From NCBI RefSeq assembly GCF_030812415.1, contig NZ_JAUSST010000002.1:620001-684000 (forward strand): DNA of 64,000 nucleotides, in the 5' to 3' direction. Under the pieces are notes generated by a model, which saw nothing but the letters and a program-made list of their open reading frames with translations, was not told where the DNA came from and did no database searches. Each line of letters begins with the position of its first letter. Position 1 is the stretch's first letter. This stretch comes from Paenibacillus harenae. Lineage in GTDB: Bacteria; Bacillota; Bacilli; Paenibacillales; Paenibacillaceae. The translations under genes were made by a program, and so were the position numbers. This document shows positions 8,610 through 21,651 of this stretch, piece by piece.

Positions 8610-9337
8610 AGCTCGTCCGATTCCGGATTCTCGAGACTATGGTCGCCTTCGCCGGTTTCCATATATCGGTTATATTCCCGGTTGCGAACGACGGATAAAT
8701 GACGTCCGGTTATATCGGTAGCAAGGAAGCTCTCGATTGATTCGACGTAGCCGTCGTTTTCTTCGGCTTCGATGCCTACATGATCGTAATCGGTTACGTC
8801 ACGGTTCTCTGACATGGCAGGCGAATCGGTATTGCCATATTGCTCAACGATTTGCCAAGCGTCTTCGCCGTCGAAGCCGTTATAGCCATCTTCATGATCG
8901 TCCATGCTCGTTCTGCCGAATGGAGGATAGAGAAAGGGCTCTTCGGCTGGACGCCTATCGGATACAATCTGGCGGGGCGCGTACTCGATACTGTAGAGCG
9001 TATCGGGTGCAGCCTCCAGTCGTTCAAATGGAATAGGCTGACCGGATGCCTTGCATATGCCATAGGTGCCATTGTCCATGGCGGCAAGCGCAGCGTCGAT
9101 CCGTTCAAGATGAAGCTCTTCTTGTTCATGCAAGGCAATATCCTTCTCCCGTTCATAGAGCTCGGTGGCCGTATCGCCGGGATGGTTGTCGATCGGCGTG
9201 AGCTCCCCCGTGCCGTAGCGAAGGGATGAGGCTAGACCGTAATGATCGTTACGCGATAATCGGTTCTCGATCTCGCGCCGTTCGTCTTCTAGTCTCATGC
9301 GCAGAAGCGCAAGCTGGGCGCTTGTTAAGGTTGTCAT
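8603..9337 (-). CDS. YteA/YlyA-type TraR/DksA-like protein with degenerate zinc finger
   Basis: A 244-residue protein. The N-terminal coiled coil has the DksA-like order (LRMRLEDERREIENRLSRN ... ELSPIDNHPGDTATELYEREKD-like, then LHLERIDAALAAMDNGTYGICKASGQPI). In DksA/TraR this is followed by a four-Cys zinc finger. Here only one Cys (YGICKASG) is visible, so zinc binding is doubtful. The C-terminal half is acidic. B. subtilis has ylyA between ileS and lspA; here the gene in that interval points against ileS and lspA. Confidence 0.85.
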   Translation of the reverse strand: MTTLTSAQLALLRMRLEDERREIENRLSRNDHYGLASSLRYGTGELTPIDNHPGDTATELYEREKDIALHEQEELHLERIDAALAAMDNGTYGICKASGQPIPFERLEAAPDTLYSIEYAPRQIVSDRRPAEEPFLYPPFGRTSMDDHEDGYNGFDGEDAWQIVEQYGNTDSPAMSENRDVTDYDHVGIEAEENDGYVESIESFLATDITGRHLSVVRNREYNRYMETGEGDHSLENPESDELQ

Positions 9338-9518
9338 TTACGACACCGTCCTTTGTTGTGAACATGATTGCTTCTTTAGCTTTAGCAGCAGAGCTTGTTT
9401 TCAGTATGGACTTCGATGGAAGATGGACAATGAAGTTCGCTGGCTCAGGTAGTCCGGGATATGCTACAATTATTTGGATGATCCGGACAAGCTTCAAAGA
9501 AAAATTAGGAGTGATAAG

Positions 9519-10040
9519 ATGCGCCTTTACTTTTATTGGATTGCGGTGGTTGTGTTTGTACTTGATTATGTAACGAAAAAAATCATTGCAACCCAATTGG
9601 AAATTGGGGAACAGATCAGCATCATCGGCAACTTCTTCTTAATTACATCGCATCGCAACCGCGGCGCTGCTTTCGGCATTTTACAGGACCAACGAGTATT
9701 TTTTATCATTATTACAACCGTAGTTCTGACGGGCATCATCTGGTATATTCAGGCCATGCGGAAGTCGTCCAAGCCATGGCTGTTAACCGGTCTAGGACTT
9801 GTTCTAGGCGGTGCGCTGGGCAACTTCATTGACCGTATTCGTTTCGGCGAGGTTGTTGACTTTCTGCAGTTCAACTTCGGCTCGTATTCGTTTCCGATCT
9901 TCAATGTAGCGGATTCCGGAATAGTCGTCGGCGTAATTCTGATCTTGATCGATACATTGCTGACTGCCCGCGATGAGAAAAAAACAGTGAACAACGGAGA
10001 GGACAAGGATTCTAACAAACATGAGCAACAGCCTGTTTAA
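9519..10040 (+). CDS. lspA: Lipoprotein signal peptidase II
   Basis: A 173-residue polytopic membrane aspartyl protease that cleaves prolipoprotein signal peptides after lipidation. Four hydrophobic segments are visible. The motif NRGAAFGIL precedes the two catalytic aspartates, D105 in GNFIDRI and D132 in FNVADS. ATG 9519 has TAGGAGTGATAAG upstream; an open frame extends to 9474 but homologues start at the chosen ATG. The 3' end overlaps the rluD-like gene by 20 bases. Confidence 0.96.
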   Translation: MRLYFYWIAVVVFVLDYVTKKIIATQLEIGEQISIIGNFFLITSHRNRGAAFGILQDQRVFFIIITTVVLTGIIWYIQAMRKSSKPWLLTGLGLVLGGALGNFIDRIRFGEVVDFLQFNFGSYSFPIFNVADSGIVVGVILILIDTLLTARDEKKTVNNGEDKDSNKHEQQPV

Positions 10041-10962
10041 TGAAGAGACGTTGGAGTGGGTCGTAGCGCCCGAGCAATCGGGCGAGCGCATCGATAAGTA
10101 TATAACGGAAAGCATTGATTCGGAAGGCATATCGCGTACGCAAGTGCAGGAATGGATTAAGTCCGGAGCGGCCGTTGTCGACGGACAGACGGTCAAAGCG
10201 AACTTCAAAGTGTCCGAAGGCAATGTTGTTCAGCTCACAATTCCGGAACCGGAAGATGCGGCTATTTTGCCGGAAAATATTCCGCTCGACGTCATGTACG
10301 AGGACTCGGACGTAATCGTTGTGAATAAGCCGCGCGGCATGGTCGTGCATCCTGCGGTCGGTCATTCGTCGGGGACGCTCGTCAATGCGCTTATGTTTCA
10401 TTGCAAAGATTTGTCGGGCATTAACGGAGTCGTCCGTCCCGGCATCGTGCATCGCATCGACAAGGATACGACGGGACTGCTCATGGCCGCGAAGAACGAT
10501 CTCGCGCATGTGTCGCTTGCACAGCAATTGAAGGAACACACGGTCACGCGCAAATATATGGCGTTAGTACACGGCAATCTGCAGCATGACCAAGGAACAA
10601 TCGATGCGCCGATCGGCCGCGATTCGCGCGACCGCAAGCTGTTCACCGTAACCGATCATAACAGCAGGCATGCCGTCACGCACTTCGTCGTGCTGGAAAG
10701 AATCGGTACGGATTACACGCTGGTTGAGCTTCAGCTCGAGACGGGACGTACGCATCAAATCCGCGTTCATATGAAATACATCGGTCATCCTCTTGCGGGA
10801 GATCCTGTATACGGGCGAAACAAGACGGTTGCGCTGAACGGACAAGCGCTGCATGCGGCCGAGCTTGGATTCGCGCATCCGCGTACGGGCAAGCGGCTGG
10901 AGTTTACGGTACCGATTCCGGCAGATATGGAGCATGTATTGAATAGTTTGCGTTTGCGATAA
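10021..10962 (+). CDS. rluD: RluD-family pseudouridine synthase (YlyB)
   Basis: A 313-residue enzyme that converts rRNA uridines to pseudouridine. The N-terminal S4 domain lies at roughly residues 15-75 (ERIDKYITESI ... VVDGQTVKANFKVSEG). The catalytic domain carries the motif GIVHRIDKDTTGLL, with D147 as the expected catalytic aspartate. It overlaps lspA, as ylyB does in Bacillus, which suggests translational coupling. The exact rRNA target sites cannot be told from sequence. Confidence 0.95.
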   Translation: MSNSLFNEETLEWVVAPEQSGERIDKYITESIDSEGISRTQVQEWIKSGAAVVDGQTVKANFKVSEGNVVQLTIPEPEDAAILPENIPLDVMYEDSDVIVVNKPRGMVVHPAVGHSSGTLVNALMFHCKDLSGINGVVRPGIVHRIDKDTTGLLMAAKNDLAHVSLAQQLKEHTVTRKYMALVHGNLQHDQGTIDAPIGRDSRDRKLFTVTDHNSRHAVTHFVVLERIGTDYTLVELQLETGRTHQIRVHMKYIGHPLAGDPVYGRNKTVALNGQALHAAELGFAHPRTGKRLEFTVPIPADMEHVLNSLRLR

Positions 10963-11087
10963 AGCGAGAGCTTGTCGCGCAATAGTGCAAACTTTTCGCT
11001 ACATTATTCATTATTTCATTGCCAGAAGTACGATATTCTATTGATATCATTGAGCTAAACTTATGAAGGATAGGTGACGATACGCAA

Positions 11088-12323
11088 ATGACTTCCATTA
11101 ATCAGAACTATTTGGAGCTGCAAGGCAGCTACTTATTCTCCGAAATTGCGAAACGCCGTACGAAATTCATTCAAGAAAACCCGAACGCGGAAATAATAAG
11201 CCTGGGCATTGGCGACGTAACGCGCGGCTTGCCTGACGCGGTGCTGAAAGCGATGCACGGCGCGGTGGACGAGCTTGCGGCGCCGGGATCGTTCCGTGGC
11301 TACGGTCCGGAGCAGGGTTACGATTTCTTGATTAACGCGATTATCGAGAACGACTACAAGGCTCGCGGTATCGATATCGCGACGAACGAAGTGTTCGTCA
11401 GCGACGGTTCGAAATGCGACGTGGGCAACATCCAGGAAATCTTCAGCGAAAACAGCATCGTTGCCGTACAAGATCCTGTATATCCGGTATACGTCGATAC
11501 AAACGTTATGGCTGGCCGCTCCGGCAAGTATAATCAAGAGACGAAGCGTTATGAAAATATCGCTTACCTCTCGTGCACGGCCGAGAACGACTTCAAGCCA
11601 AGCTTGCCTGACCGCAAGGTCGACATTATTTACCTTTGCTACCCGAACAATCCGACTGGCATGACGCTTACGAAGGAAGAGCTTAAAGTATGGGTTGACT
11701 ACGCGAAAGCGAACAACTGCATTATCCTGTACGATTCGGCCTACGAAGCGTTCATCCAAGAAGAGGACGTTCCGCACAGCATCTATGAAATCGAAGGCGC
11801 GAAGGAAGTGGCGATCGAGTTCCGCAGCTTCTCGAAAACAGCGGGTTTCACAGGCGTACGCTGCGCATATACCGTTGTGCCTCGCGAGTTGAAAGGTCTG
11901 GACGCGGCCGGCAACGAAGTGCTCATTAACGATCTCTGGAATCGTCGCCATACAACGAAGTTCAACGGCGTATCGTACGTTACGCAGCGCGGCGCCGCCG
12001 CCATCTACTCCGAAGAAGGCAGAGAGCAAATCAAAGCGCTAGTTGATTACTACATGACGAACGCAGGCATTATCCGTGACGGTCTTGCTTCAATCGGCTT
12101 GGAAGTGTTCGGCGGCGTCAACGCTCCTTACATTTGGCTGAAGACGCCGGGCGGCATGGATTCCTGGTCGTTCTTCGACAAGCTGCTCTCCGAAGCTAAT
12201 ATCGTAGGTACGCCGGGCGTTGGCTTCGGCCAAAGCGGGCAAGGCTACTTCCGCCTTACTGCCTTCGGCAGCCGTGAAAATACGGAAAAAGCAGTTGAAC
12301 GTATCCGCAAATTAAGCCTGTAA
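11088..12323 (+). CDS. dapL: LL-diaminopimelate aminotransferase
   Basis: A 411-residue fold-type I PLP enzyme that makes LL-diaminopimelate from tetrahydrodipicolinate in one step, for lysine and cell wall. The start matches the DapL family ([20 protein letters not shown], then [14 protein letters not shown]). The PLP lysine is K250 in [24 protein letters not shown] is the conserved substrate/PLP loop. Bacillus uses the acetylase route instead, so DapL supports a Paenibacillaceae-type host. It stands alone between ylyB and the pyr leader. Confidence 0.95.
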   Translation: MTSINQNYLELQGSYLFSEIAKRRTKFIQENPNAEIISLGIGDVTRGLPDAVLKAMHGAVDELAAPGSFRGYGPEQGYDFLINAIIENDYKARGIDIATNEVFVSDGSKCDVGNIQEIFSENSIVAVQDPVYPVYVDTNVMAGRSGKYNQETKRYENIAYLSCTAENDFKPSLPDRKVDIIYLCYPNNPTGMTLTKEELKVWVDYAKANNCIILYDSAYEAFIQEEDVPHSIYEIEGAKEVAIEFRSFSKTAGFTGVRCAYTVVPRELKGLDAAGNEVLINDLWNRRHTTKFNGVSYVTQRGAAAIYSEEGREQIKALVDYYMTNAGIIRDGLASIGLEVFGGVNAPYIWLKTPGGMDSWSFFDKLLSEANIVGTPGVGFGQSGQGYFRLTAFGSRENTEKAVERIRKLSL

Positions 12324-12698
12324 TAGAAAGCGCTGCTCTTGCTTACGGTGCGGGTTAGATGCGCACTCTTTATCATTGGAAATGATCCAACATTGCTTGA
12401 CAAGTTTTGTCGAACGTGGGATAATTCTTTTGATAAACGGCAGTACCTTTAACTCAGTCCCGTGAGGCTGGCAAGGTAGCGTGAATAATAGGTTGATGAA
12501 TCGATAACGACAGGTAGGACATCCCATGGCAGCGCCCTCTGAGACGAGGGTGCTCAGGGCATGACCCACTATCTTTTCACGACCGATCACAAAACTCCTT
12601 GCGAAATTGCAAGGAGTTTTTTGTGTCTAGCGCGACAGCAGGACAAGGGCGGCAAAGCTTAAGGCTTGAACGACGGATCAGAGGGAGGCGGCGCGTAA
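12324..12698 (+). promoter_or_regulatory. pyr operon leader with PyrR-binding anti-antiterminator
   Basis: No gene is seen in this stretch. The stem-loop 12,444-12,478 (TACCTT ... AAGGTA around CAGTCCCGTGAGGCTGG) has the conserved core of PyrR RNA targets. A terminator follows at 12,591-12,622. By the Bacillus model, UMP-bound PyrR stabilises this stem and so favours termination. The promoter should lie near 12,400-12,430 but I cannot assign it firmly. Confidence 0.85.
12591..12622 (+). terminator. Attenuator terminator before pyrR
   Basis: AAAACTCCTTGC pairs with GCAAGGAGTTTT around GAAATT, followed by TT. Confidence 0.88.
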
Positions 12699-14173
<1,475 letters not shown>

Positions 14174-14213
14174 CGGAGTGAAGGCAGAATAAAACCGGAG
14201 GGTGGATCTAGCA

Positions 14214-15500
14214 ATGTCATTGTGGATTACAAACGGCAACATATGGAATGAAGCTTCGGGGAGCCTGGAAGCCAAACATGTCAGAGTAGAGAACGGCAAG
14301 ATTGAGCAAATCGTTGACGGAGCGCAAGTTCCCGATACGGGAAGCGCGGAAGTCATCGATGCGAAGGGCAAGCTCGTATCGGCAGGCCTCATCGATATGC
14401 ACGTCCATCTGCGCGATCCCGGCTTCGAATACAAAGAAGACATCGCAACGGGCACGCGGTCGGCAGCGAAAGGCGGCTTCACGACGATCGCCTGCATGCC
14501 GAACACGCGTCCGGTTACGGATACGCCGGAGACGGTTCAATACATTACGAACAAAGCGAAGCGGGAAGGCGTCGTTAACGTGCTTCCATACGCTTCGATT
14601 ACGAAAAACGAGCTCGGGCGCGAACTGACGGACTTCGCGGCGCTTAAGGAAGCCGGAGCAATCGGCTTCACGGACGACGGCGTAGGCGTACAAAACGCTC
14701 AGATGATGAAGAACGCAATGGCGCTGGCGCAATCGATGAACATGCCGATCATCGCGCATTGCGAGGATGATACGCTTGTCGAAGGCGCTTGGGCGTCGGA
14801 AGGTGAGTTCTCCCGCAAGCATGGACTCAAAGGCATTCCGAACGAGTCCGAAGCGATTCATGTCGGCCGCGACGTGCTGCTGGCGGAAGCGACAGGCGTA
14901 CACTATCATGTCTGCCATGTAAGCACCGAACAATCGGTTCGGCTTATCCGGCTTGCGAAGCAGATCGGCGTTCGGGTCACTGCCGAAGTTTGTCCGCATC
15001 ACCTGATCCTATCCGATGAAGACATTCCTGGCGTGGACGATGCGAATTGGAAAATGAACCCGCCGCTCCGTACGCCAAGAGACGTTAAAGCGGTTATCGA
15101 AGCGCTTGAGGACGGAACGATCGACATGGTCGTAACCGACCATGCGCCGCACAGCGCCGAAGAAAAAGCCCGCCCCGTACAGCTGGCGCCATTCGGAATC
15201 GTCGGCTTCGAGACGGCTTTCCCTCTTCTGTACACGAAGTTCGTGCAGACTGGCAAGTGGACGCTCGGCTTCCTTCTGAAACGAATGACTTCAGATCCTG
15301 CCCGCGTGTTCGGTTTGGAATCTGGACGGTTAGAGCAAGGCGCTCCTGCGGATATTACCATTATCGATCTGGATAGCGAGCGTGAGGTTGATCCAAGCAC
15401 CTTCGCTTCGAAGAGCAACAACACGCCATTCGGCGGCTGGAAGCTTAGCGGCTGGCCGGTGGCAACTATTGTGGGCGGCAAGGTTGCTTGGGCCGAGTAA
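14214..15500 (+). CDS. pyrC: Dihydroorotase
   Basis: A 428-residue zinc amidohydrolase that closes carbamoyl aspartate to dihydroorotate. Metal ligands include H63 and H65 in DMHVHLRDPG, with HCED, HVCHVST and the late VVTDHAPHS aspartate motif. ATG 14214 is preferred to GTG 14202 because GGAGGGTGG is at 14,196-14,204. Confidence 0.96.
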   Translation: MSLWITNGNIWNEASGSLEAKHVRVENGKIEQIVDGAQVPDTGSAEVIDAKGKLVSAGLIDMHVHLRDPGFEYKEDIATGTRSAAKGGFTTIACMPNTRPVTDTPETVQYITNKAKREGVVNVLPYASITKNELGRELTDFAALKEAGAIGFTDDGVGVQNAQMMKNAMALAQSMNMPIIAHCEDDTLVEGAWASEGEFSRKHGLKGIPNESEAIHVGRDVLLAEATGVHYHVCHVSTEQSVRLIRLAKQIGVRVTAEVCPHHLILSDEDIPGVDDANWKMNPPLRTPRDVKAVIEALEDGTIDMVVTDHAPHSAEEKARPVQLAPFGIVGFETAFPLLYTKFVQTGKWTLGFLLKRMTSDPARVFGLESGRLEQGAPADITIIDLDSEREVDPSTFASKSNNTPFGGWKLSGWPVATIVGGKVAWAE

Positions 15501-15585
15501 TACGCATAGCCTAATGCAATGGCATTATCGAGGAAGAACGTGCAAGAACATATAGAGCGAATCAACACCTGAGGAGTGAATACGG

Positions 15586-16731
15586 ATGCAAGCAAGATTA
15601 TTGTTGGAAGACGGAACGTTGTTTACGGGTCTCTCGTTCGGCGCGGAAGCGCAAATGATGGGCGAAGTTGTATTTAACACAGGAATTACGGGTTACCAAG
15701 AGGTATTGTCCGATCCGTCGTACTGCGGACAGATCGTTACGATGACGTATCCGCTTATCGGCAATTACGGCATTACGCGCGACGACTTCGAATCGATGCG
15801 TCCTTATATTCACGGCTTCGTAGTGCGACGCCATGAGCCGGTGCCAAGCAACTGGCGCGCCCAATATTCGCTGGGGCAGCTGCTCAAGGAATACGGCATT
15901 CCCGGCATAAGCGATATCGATACGCGGATGCTTACTCGCAAGCTGCGCCACTATGGCACAATGAAAGGCCTTATCACGACTGGCAACGAGCGTATCGAAG
16001 AGCTGGCCGATCGCCTGAACATGTCGAAGCTGATGACCGACCAAGTCGCTCGAACTTCCACGCCGCATGTATTCTCAAGCCCAGGCAACCGCGAGCGAAT
16101 CGTGCTCGTTGACTTCGGCGCGAAAAGCGGCATTCTGCGCGAGCTGACGCAGCGCGGCTGCGACGTTGTCGTCGTACCGCACGACACGACGGCTGACGAG
16201 ATTCGCCGCCTTGCTCCGGACGGCATTCAATTGTCGAACGGCCCTGGAGATCCGAAAGACGTGCCTTACGCGGTCAAGATGATTTCCGAGCTGCTCGGCG
16301 AATATCCGATCTTCGGTATCTGCCTCGGACATCAATTGTTCGCGCTTGCTTGCGGCGCCGACACGACGAAGCTGAAATTCGGCCATCGCGGCGGCAACCA
16401 CCCGGTGAAAGAGCTTGATACGAACCGTTGCTACATCACATCGCAGAACCACGGCTACACCGTTCTTGAAGAGTCGATTCAAGGAACGCAGTTGGCTGTT
16501 ACGCATATCAACAACAACGACCGGACAATCGAAGGCTTGAAACATAACACTTTCCCTGCTTTCTCGGTGCAATACCATCCGGAAGCTGCGCCAGGTCCAT
16601 TCGATTCCAGCTATCTGTTCGACGAGTTCCTGGAAATGATCCGTACGCACAAAAAAACAAACCCACAAAAACGCCGTCAAGCTGTGTTATCGGAGACGTT
16701 GAAAGGAGAGCTTCAGTATGCCCAAAAATAA
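15586..16731 (+). CDS. carA: Carbamoyl-phosphate synthase small (glutaminase) subunit
   Basis: A 381-residue glutamine amidotransferase subunit that supplies ammonia to CarB. The class I triad is visible: C246 in FGICLGHQ, and the His and Glu of QYHPEA near residue 331. In Bacillus it is called pyrAA. Its last 14 bases overlap carB. Confidence 0.97.
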   Translation: MQARLLLEDGTLFTGLSFGAEAQMMGEVVFNTGITGYQEVLSDPSYCGQIVTMTYPLIGNYGITRDDFESMRPYIHGFVVRRHEPVPSNWRAQYSLGQLLKEYGIPGISDIDTRMLTRKLRHYGTMKGLITTGNERIEELADRLNMSKLMTDQVARTSTPHVFSSPGNRERIVLVDFGAKSGILRELTQRGCDVVVVPHDTTADEIRRLAPDGIQLSNGPGDPKDVPYAVKMISELLGEYPIFGICLGHQLFALACGADTTKLKFGHRGGNHPVKELDTNRCYITSQNHGYTVLEESIQGTQLAVTHINNNDRTIEGLKHNTFPAFSVQYHPEAAPGPFDSSYLFDEFLEMIRTHKKTNPQKRRQAVLSETLKGELQYAQK

Positions 16732-19700
16732 TGAACTCAAAAAAATTCTCGTAATAGGCTCCGGCCCGATCGTTATCGGACAAGCGGCGGAATTCGATTA
16801 CGCAGGTACTCAAGCCTGCCAAGCGCTTAGAGAAGAAGGCTACGAGGTTGTCCTTATTAACAGCAACCCGGCTACGATCATGACGGACACGAACATGGCC
16901 GACAAAGTATACATCGAACCGATAACGCTTGACTTTGTATCCCAAATCATTCGTCAAGAGCGTCCCGACGGCTTGCTGCCGACACTGGGCGGCCAGACCG
17001 GCCTTAACATGGCGGTTGAGCTGGCACGCGCCGGCGTTCTCGAGCGCGAGAACGTGAAGTTGCTTGGCACGCAGCTTACAGCCATTGAGAAAGCGGAAGA
17101 TCGCGACTTGTTCCGCGACTTGATGCGCGAGCTGGAACAGCCTGTACCAGATAGCGACATCGTAACTACAGTAGAAGACGCGGTTGAATTTGCCAACAAA
17201 ATCGGTTATCCGATCATCGTTCGTCCGGCTTATACACTTGGCGGAACGGGCGGCGGCATCTGCGCAAGCGAGGAAGAGCTTCGCGAGATCGTTGCTTCCG
17301 GCATTCGTTACAGCCCGATCAACCAATGTCTGATCGAGAAGTCGATTGCCGGCATGAAGGAAGTCGAATACGAAGTCATGCGCGACGCGAACGACAACTG
17401 TATCGTCGTATGCAACATGGAGAACTTCGACCCGGTTGGCGTACACACAGGCGACAGCATCGTCGTAGCGCCAAGCCAAACGCTGTCCGACCGCGAGTAT
17501 CAAATGCTTCGTTCGGCATCGCTTAAGATCATTCGCGCTTTGAACATCGAAGGCGGCTGTAACGTACAGTTTGCGCTTGATCCGCAAAGCTACCAATACT
17601 ATGTCATCGAAGTTAACCCGCGCGTAAGCCGTTCCTCGGCGCTTGCTTCCAAAGCGACAGGATACCCGATCGCCAAGATGGCAGCTAAGATCGCAGTAGG
17701 TTATACGCTTGACGAATTGGTTAACCCGGTCACAGGTCAAACTTACGCTTGCTTCGAGCCAACGCTCGACTACATCGTATCGAAAATTCCGCGTTGGCCG
17801 TTCGACAAATTCGTGAACGCGAACCGTAAGCTCGGCACGCAAATGAAAGCGACCGGCGAAGTTATGGCCATCGGCCGTACATTCGAGGAGTCGATTCACA
17901 AAGCGGTTCGTTCGCTTGAAATCGGTGCTCATCGCATACACTTGAAGGAAGCTTCGTCCCTTGAGGAATCCGTACTCCGCACGCGCCTGGCGAAGCCGGA
18001 CGACGAGCGCATGTTCCTCGTAGCGGAAGCGTTCCGCCGCGGCTATGCCTTGCAAGAAATTCAAGACCTTACGAACATTGACTGGTGGTTCTTGGACAAA
18101 ATCCAATCGATCGTCGCATTCGAGGATCGCATGCGCAGCGAATCGACGCTTTCTTATTCAACCTTGTATGAAGCCAAGCGCAAAGGCTTCACTGACCGTT
18201 CCATTGCGGAAATTCGTCGCGAAGGCTTCCCGAACGGCAGCCATACGACGGAAGAGGACGTTCGCGCATTCCGTTTGCAGCACAACCTTAAGCCTGTATA
18301 CAAAATGGTAGATACTTGTGCGGCAGAATTCGAAGCAACAACGCCGTACTACTACTCCACATACGAAGTAGAGAACGAAGTAACGGAAACATCGAAACAG
18401 AAAGTGCTAGTACTCGGTTCCGGTCCGATCCGTATCGGCCAAGGCATTGAGTTCGACTACTCGACGGTACATGCGGTATGGGCGATTCAGAAAGCCGGCT
18501 ACGAAGCGGTTATTATTAACAATAACCCGGAGACTGTATCCACAGACTTCAGTACTTCCGACCGACTATACTTCGAGCCGCTGTTCTTCGAGGACGTCAT
18601 GAACGTCATTGAGCAAGAAAAGCCGATCGGCGTAATCGTTCAATTCGGCGGACAGACGGCAATCAACCTTGCGGCTCCGCTGGTTAAAGCGGGAATTCGA
18701 ATTTTGGGCTCCAGCTTGGAGAGCATCGATGCTGCGGAAGACCGTAAGAAGTTCGAAGCGTTGCTTCGCAAGCTGGACATCGCCCAGCCTGAAGGCAGCA
18801 CGGTAATTTCGGTAGACGAAGCTGTTGTAACTGCGCAAAAGCTCGGTTATCCGGTACTCGTTCGCCCGTCCTACGTACTTGGCGGACGCGCGATGGAGAT
18901 CGTATACTCCGATGAAGAGCTTCTCAGCTACATGGAAGTAGCCGTTAAGATTAATCCGGAGCATCCAGTACTGATCGACCGTTACATGCTTGGCAAGGAA
19001 GCCGAAGTCGACGCAATCTGCGACGGCGAGACGGTTCTGATCCCAGGCATTATGGAGCATGTAGAGCGGGCAGGCGTTCACTCCGGCGACTCGATCGCGG
19101 TCTACCCGCCACAATCGTTGTCGGATGACATCAAACAGCAAATTATCGATATTACGATTAAGATTGCGAAAGAGTTTAAAGTCATTGGACTTGTCAATAT
19201 CCAGTTCGTTATTCATCAAGATAAAGTGTATGTAATCGAAGTGAATCCGCGTTCGTCGCGTACGGTTCCGTTCCTAAGCAAAGTAACGAACCTGCCAATG
19301 GCTAACCTGGCTACTCAAGCAATCATGGGCACGAAGCTGGCGGATCTCGGTTACACAGACGGTTTGTGGCCAGAGGACGAATACGTATCGGTTAAAGTGC
19401 CGGTATTCTCCTTTGCGAAGCTTCGCCGCGTTGACCCGACGCTGACGCCTGAGATGAAATCGACCGGCGAGGTTATGGGCCGCGATGTTCAATACGCTAA
19501 GGCGCTCTTCAAAGGACTTATCGGCGCAGGCATGAAAATCCCTACTTCCGGCGCGATCATCGCGACCGTAGCGGACAAGGACAAAGAAGAAGCAACGGAA
19601 TTGCTGCGCGGCTTCTACAATATCGGCTACAAAATTTACGCAACAGGCGGTACGGCGACGGTGCTTGAAGAAGCAGGCCTTGTCGTGACGCATGTGAATA

Positions 19701-19936
19701 AGCTGAGCGAAGGCTCTCCGAATATTCTCGACCTCATTCGCGAAGGTCAAGCGCACTTCGTCGTCAACACGCTCACGAAAGGCAAAACGCCTGAGCGGGA
19801 TGGCTTCCGTATTCGCCGCGAAGCGGTTGAGAACGGCGTCGTCTGCATGACCTCGCTCGATACGGTTCGCGCCCTGCTTCGCATGCTTGAGACGATCAAC
19901 TTCTCGTCGCATGCTATGCCGGTGCTGCAGAAGTAA
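16718..19936 (+). CDS. carB: Carbamoyl-phosphate synthase large subunit
   Basis: A 1072-residue synthetase with two homologous ATP-grasp halves. Each half opens with GSGPI(V/R)IGQ(A/G)xEFDY, near residues 14 and 561. The C-terminal part carries the allosteric MGS-like domain ([13 protein letters not shown] ... [13 protein letters not shown]). Called pyrAB in Bacillus. Full length. Confidence 0.97.
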   Translation: MPKNNELKKILVIGSGPIVIGQAAEFDYAGTQACQALREEGYEVVLINSNPATIMTDTNMADKVYIEPITLDFVSQIIRQERPDGLLPTLGGQTGLNMAVELARAGVLERENVKLLGTQLTAIEKAEDRDLFRDLMRELEQPVPDSDIVTTVEDAVEFANKIGYPIIVRPAYTLGGTGGGICASEEELREIVASGIRYSPINQCLIEKSIAGMKEVEYEVMRDANDNCIVVCNMENFDPVGVHTGDSIVVAPSQTLSDREYQMLRSASLKIIRALNIEGGCNVQFALDPQSYQYYVIEVNPRVSRSSALASKATGYPIAKMAAKIAVGYTLDELVNPVTGQTYACFEPTLDYIVSKIPRWPFDKFVNANRKLGTQMKATGEVMAIGRTFEESIHKAVRSLEIGAHRIHLKEASSLEESVLRTRLAKPDDERMFLVAEAFRRGYALQEIQDLTNIDWWFLDKIQSIVAFEDRMRSESTLSYSTLYEAKRKGFTDRSIAEIRREGFPNGSHTTEEDVRAFRLQHNLKPVYKMVDTCAAEFEATTPYYYSTYEVENEVTETSKQKVLVLGSGPIRIGQGIEFDYSTVHAVWAIQKAGYEAVIINNNPETVSTDFSTSDRLYFEPLFFEDVMNVIEQEKPIGVIVQFGGQTAINLAAPLVKAGIRILGSSLESIDAAEDRKKFEALLRKLDIAQPEGSTVISVDEAVVTAQKLGYPVLVRPSYVLGGRAMEIVYSDEELLSYMEVAVKINPEHPVLIDRYMLGKEAEVDAICDGETVLIPGIMEHVERAGVHSGDSIAVYPPQSLSDDIKQQIIDITIKIAKEFKVIGLVNIQFVIHQDKVYVIEVNPRSSRTVPFLSKVTNLPMANLATQAIMGTKLADLGYTDGLWPEDEYVSVKVPVFSFAKLRRVDPTLTPEMKSTGEVMGRDVQYAKALFKGLIGAGMKIPTSGAIIATVADKDKEEATELLRGFYNIGYKIYATGGTATVLEEAGLVVTHVNKLSEGSPNILDLIREGQAHFVVNTLTKGKTPERDGFRIRREAVENGVVCMTSLDTVRALLRMLETINFSSHAMPVLQK

Positions 19937-20107
19937 TCGAAGTTTAACCAATTAGCCCTTCAGCAGGGCGCATAAGCACGGCCAGCGTTAACGGACTCAT
20001 GACAGGCTGGGGAGATGGGCGATTGTCCGCTTCCCTGACGTTTGTCAGACCCGTGCGTATGGCCGTTTATTATGCACTTTGATGCAAGAAAAGGAAGGAT
20101 GATTACG

Positions 20108-20842
20108 ATGAAGCTGACAAGAGAGCAGGCAGCAGGTCGCATTATGGTCGCGCTGGATTATCCCGAAGCCGCCGCAGCAGAGAAGCTTATTGCGGAGTTG
20201 CAAGGCATTCCTTGTTATATGAAAGTAGGCATGCAACTGTTTTATGCTGCTGGACCGTCTTTCGTAGAAAGCTTGAAAAAACGCGGGTATTACGTATTTC
20301 TCGATGTGAAAATGCATGATATCCCGAATACTGTCAAAGGCGGAGCGAACAGCGTAACGAAGCTTGGCGTCGATATGTTCAACGTCCATGCAGCAGGCGG
20401 CAGCGCCATGCTGGAGGCAGCGCTGGAAGGTGTCGAGAGCGCGCTCGGCACCGGCATGAAGAAGCCGGCCGTTATTGCGGTTACGCAATTAACGAGCACG
20501 AATCTAGCAATGCTTAATGAGCAGATCGGCATTCCAGGTACTGTCGAGGAGGCGGTTCTCCGCTATGCGAAGCTGACGAAGGCCGCCGGACTCGATGGAG
20601 TTGTTGCTTCTCCGTCCGAGGTTGAAGCGATTAAGTCGGCATGCGGTACATCGTTCCAGACGGTAACGCCTGGCATTCGCCCCGCAGGCGCGGACGTTAA
20701 CGATCAATCGCGCATTATGACGCCAATCGAGGCACTCCGCCAAGGAACAGACTTTATGGTCATTGGACGTCCGATTACGGCAGCGCCATCGCCGCGCGCC
20801 GCGCTAGAATCCATCATTGAGGAGCTGGTAGCTTATGAGTAA
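20108..20842 (+). CDS. pyrF: Orotidine 5'-phosphate decarboxylase
   Basis: A 244-residue TIM-barrel enzyme that makes UMP. The catalytic [10 protein letters not shown] motif and the C-terminal PGIRPAGAD and FMVIGRPIT motifs are present. ATG 20108 is used because AAGGAAGG at 20,091-20,098 touches the earlier ATG 20099 and suits 20108. It directly follows carB; pyrK and pyrD, which sit here in B. subtilis, are missing. It overlaps pyrE by 8 bases. Confidence 0.96.
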   Translation: MKLTREQAAGRIMVALDYPEAAAAEKLIAELQGIPCYMKVGMQLFYAAGPSFVESLKKRGYYVFLDVKMHDIPNTVKGGANSVTKLGVDMFNVHAAGGSAMLEAALEGVESALGTGMKKPAVIAVTQLTSTNLAMLNEQIGIPGTVEEAVLRYAKLTKAAGLDGVVASPSEVEAIKSACGTSFQTVTPGIRPAGADVNDQSRIMTPIEALRQGTDFMVIGRPITAAPSPRAALESIIEELVAYE

Positions 20843-21482
20843 AGTGACATTGACGGAATTGCCGCAAACGATTGCGAAAAGTCTGCTTGCCATCGAGGCG
20901 GTAGCGCTTCGTCCGAACGATCCATTCACCTGGACATCGGGCATCAAGTCGCCGATCTATTGCGACAATCGTTTGACAATGAGTTACCCGGAGATTCGCG
21001 ATCTTATCGCCGAAGGCTTCGCGACGATTATTCGCGAGCTCTATCCGGATGCAGAAGTAATTGCAGGCACGTCAACAGCAGGCATTCCGCATGCGGCATG
21101 GGTAGCGCAGAAGCTGAACCTGCCCATGGCTTATATCCGCGACAAGGCGAAAGGCCACGGCAAGCAAAATCAAATCGAAGGACGTATCGTACCAGGACAG
21201 AAGGTTATCGTTATCGAGGACCTTATTTCCACGGGCGGCAGCTCGCTGAAAGCGGCGCTTGCCGTACGGGAAGCGGGTGCTGAAGTGCAGTCGGTGCTTG
21301 CGATCTTCACCTACCAGTTCGAATCGGCGGTACAAGCCTTCCAGGCGGAAAATGTCCCGCTTAAGACGTTGTCCAACTACAGCGCGCTTATTGAAGCCGC
21401 AGTCGAAGTCGGCAAAGTGGCGGCGGCCGATGTGGATACGCTGCAAGCATGGCGCAACGATCCGCAATCGTTCGGCAAATAA
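20835..21482 (+). CDS. pyrE: Orotate phosphoribosyltransferase
   Basis: A 215-residue type I phosphoribosyltransferase that converts orotate and PRPP to OMP. The PRPP-binding loop [17 protein letters not shown] and the lysine-rich loop [15 protein letters not shown] are present. Last gene of the operon, followed by a terminator. Confidence 0.97.
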   Translation: MSKVTLTELPQTIAKSLLAIEAVALRPNDPFTWTSGIKSPIYCDNRLTMSYPEIRDLIAEGFATIIRELYPDAEVIAGTSTAGIPHAAWVAQKLNLPMAYIRDKAKGHGKQNQIEGRIVPGQKVIVIEDLISTGGSSLKAALAVREAGAEVQSVLAIFTYQFESAVQAFQAENVPLKTLSNYSALIEAAVEVGKVAAADVDTLQAWRNDPQSFGK

Positions 21483-21501
21483 GCAAATTCGGTAAGATTG
21501 C

Positions 21502-21533
21502 AAAAACACGCTTCTATGGAGCGTGTTTTTTGT
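21502..21533 (+). terminator. Rho-independent terminator ending the pyr operon
   Basis: AAAAACACGCT pairs with AGCGTGTTTTT across TCTATGG. Confidence 0.9.
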
Positions 21534-21651
21534 TGTACTTATATTTTTGAAAAAGTATAAATTTTATTGTCGAAACTCTCTCTAAACCGACTGTTTTCCC
21601 CGATAAATAATGAAGTAGGTTATTTGAAGAGTAGAAGGGGCGGGATTCAAA

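Noticed and set aside
16508..18106. A 532-residue minus-strand frame opposite carA/carB, and similar long frames opposite ileS and fucI
   Set aside because: Long antisense frames are expected in codon-biased, G+C-rich genes; the plus-strand proteins are unmistakable.
21583..21605. A sigma-D-like promoter (TAAA ... CCGATAA) before the chemoreceptor gene
   Set aside because: The spacer is about 11 bases, too short for the usual 15, so it is not reported as a feature.
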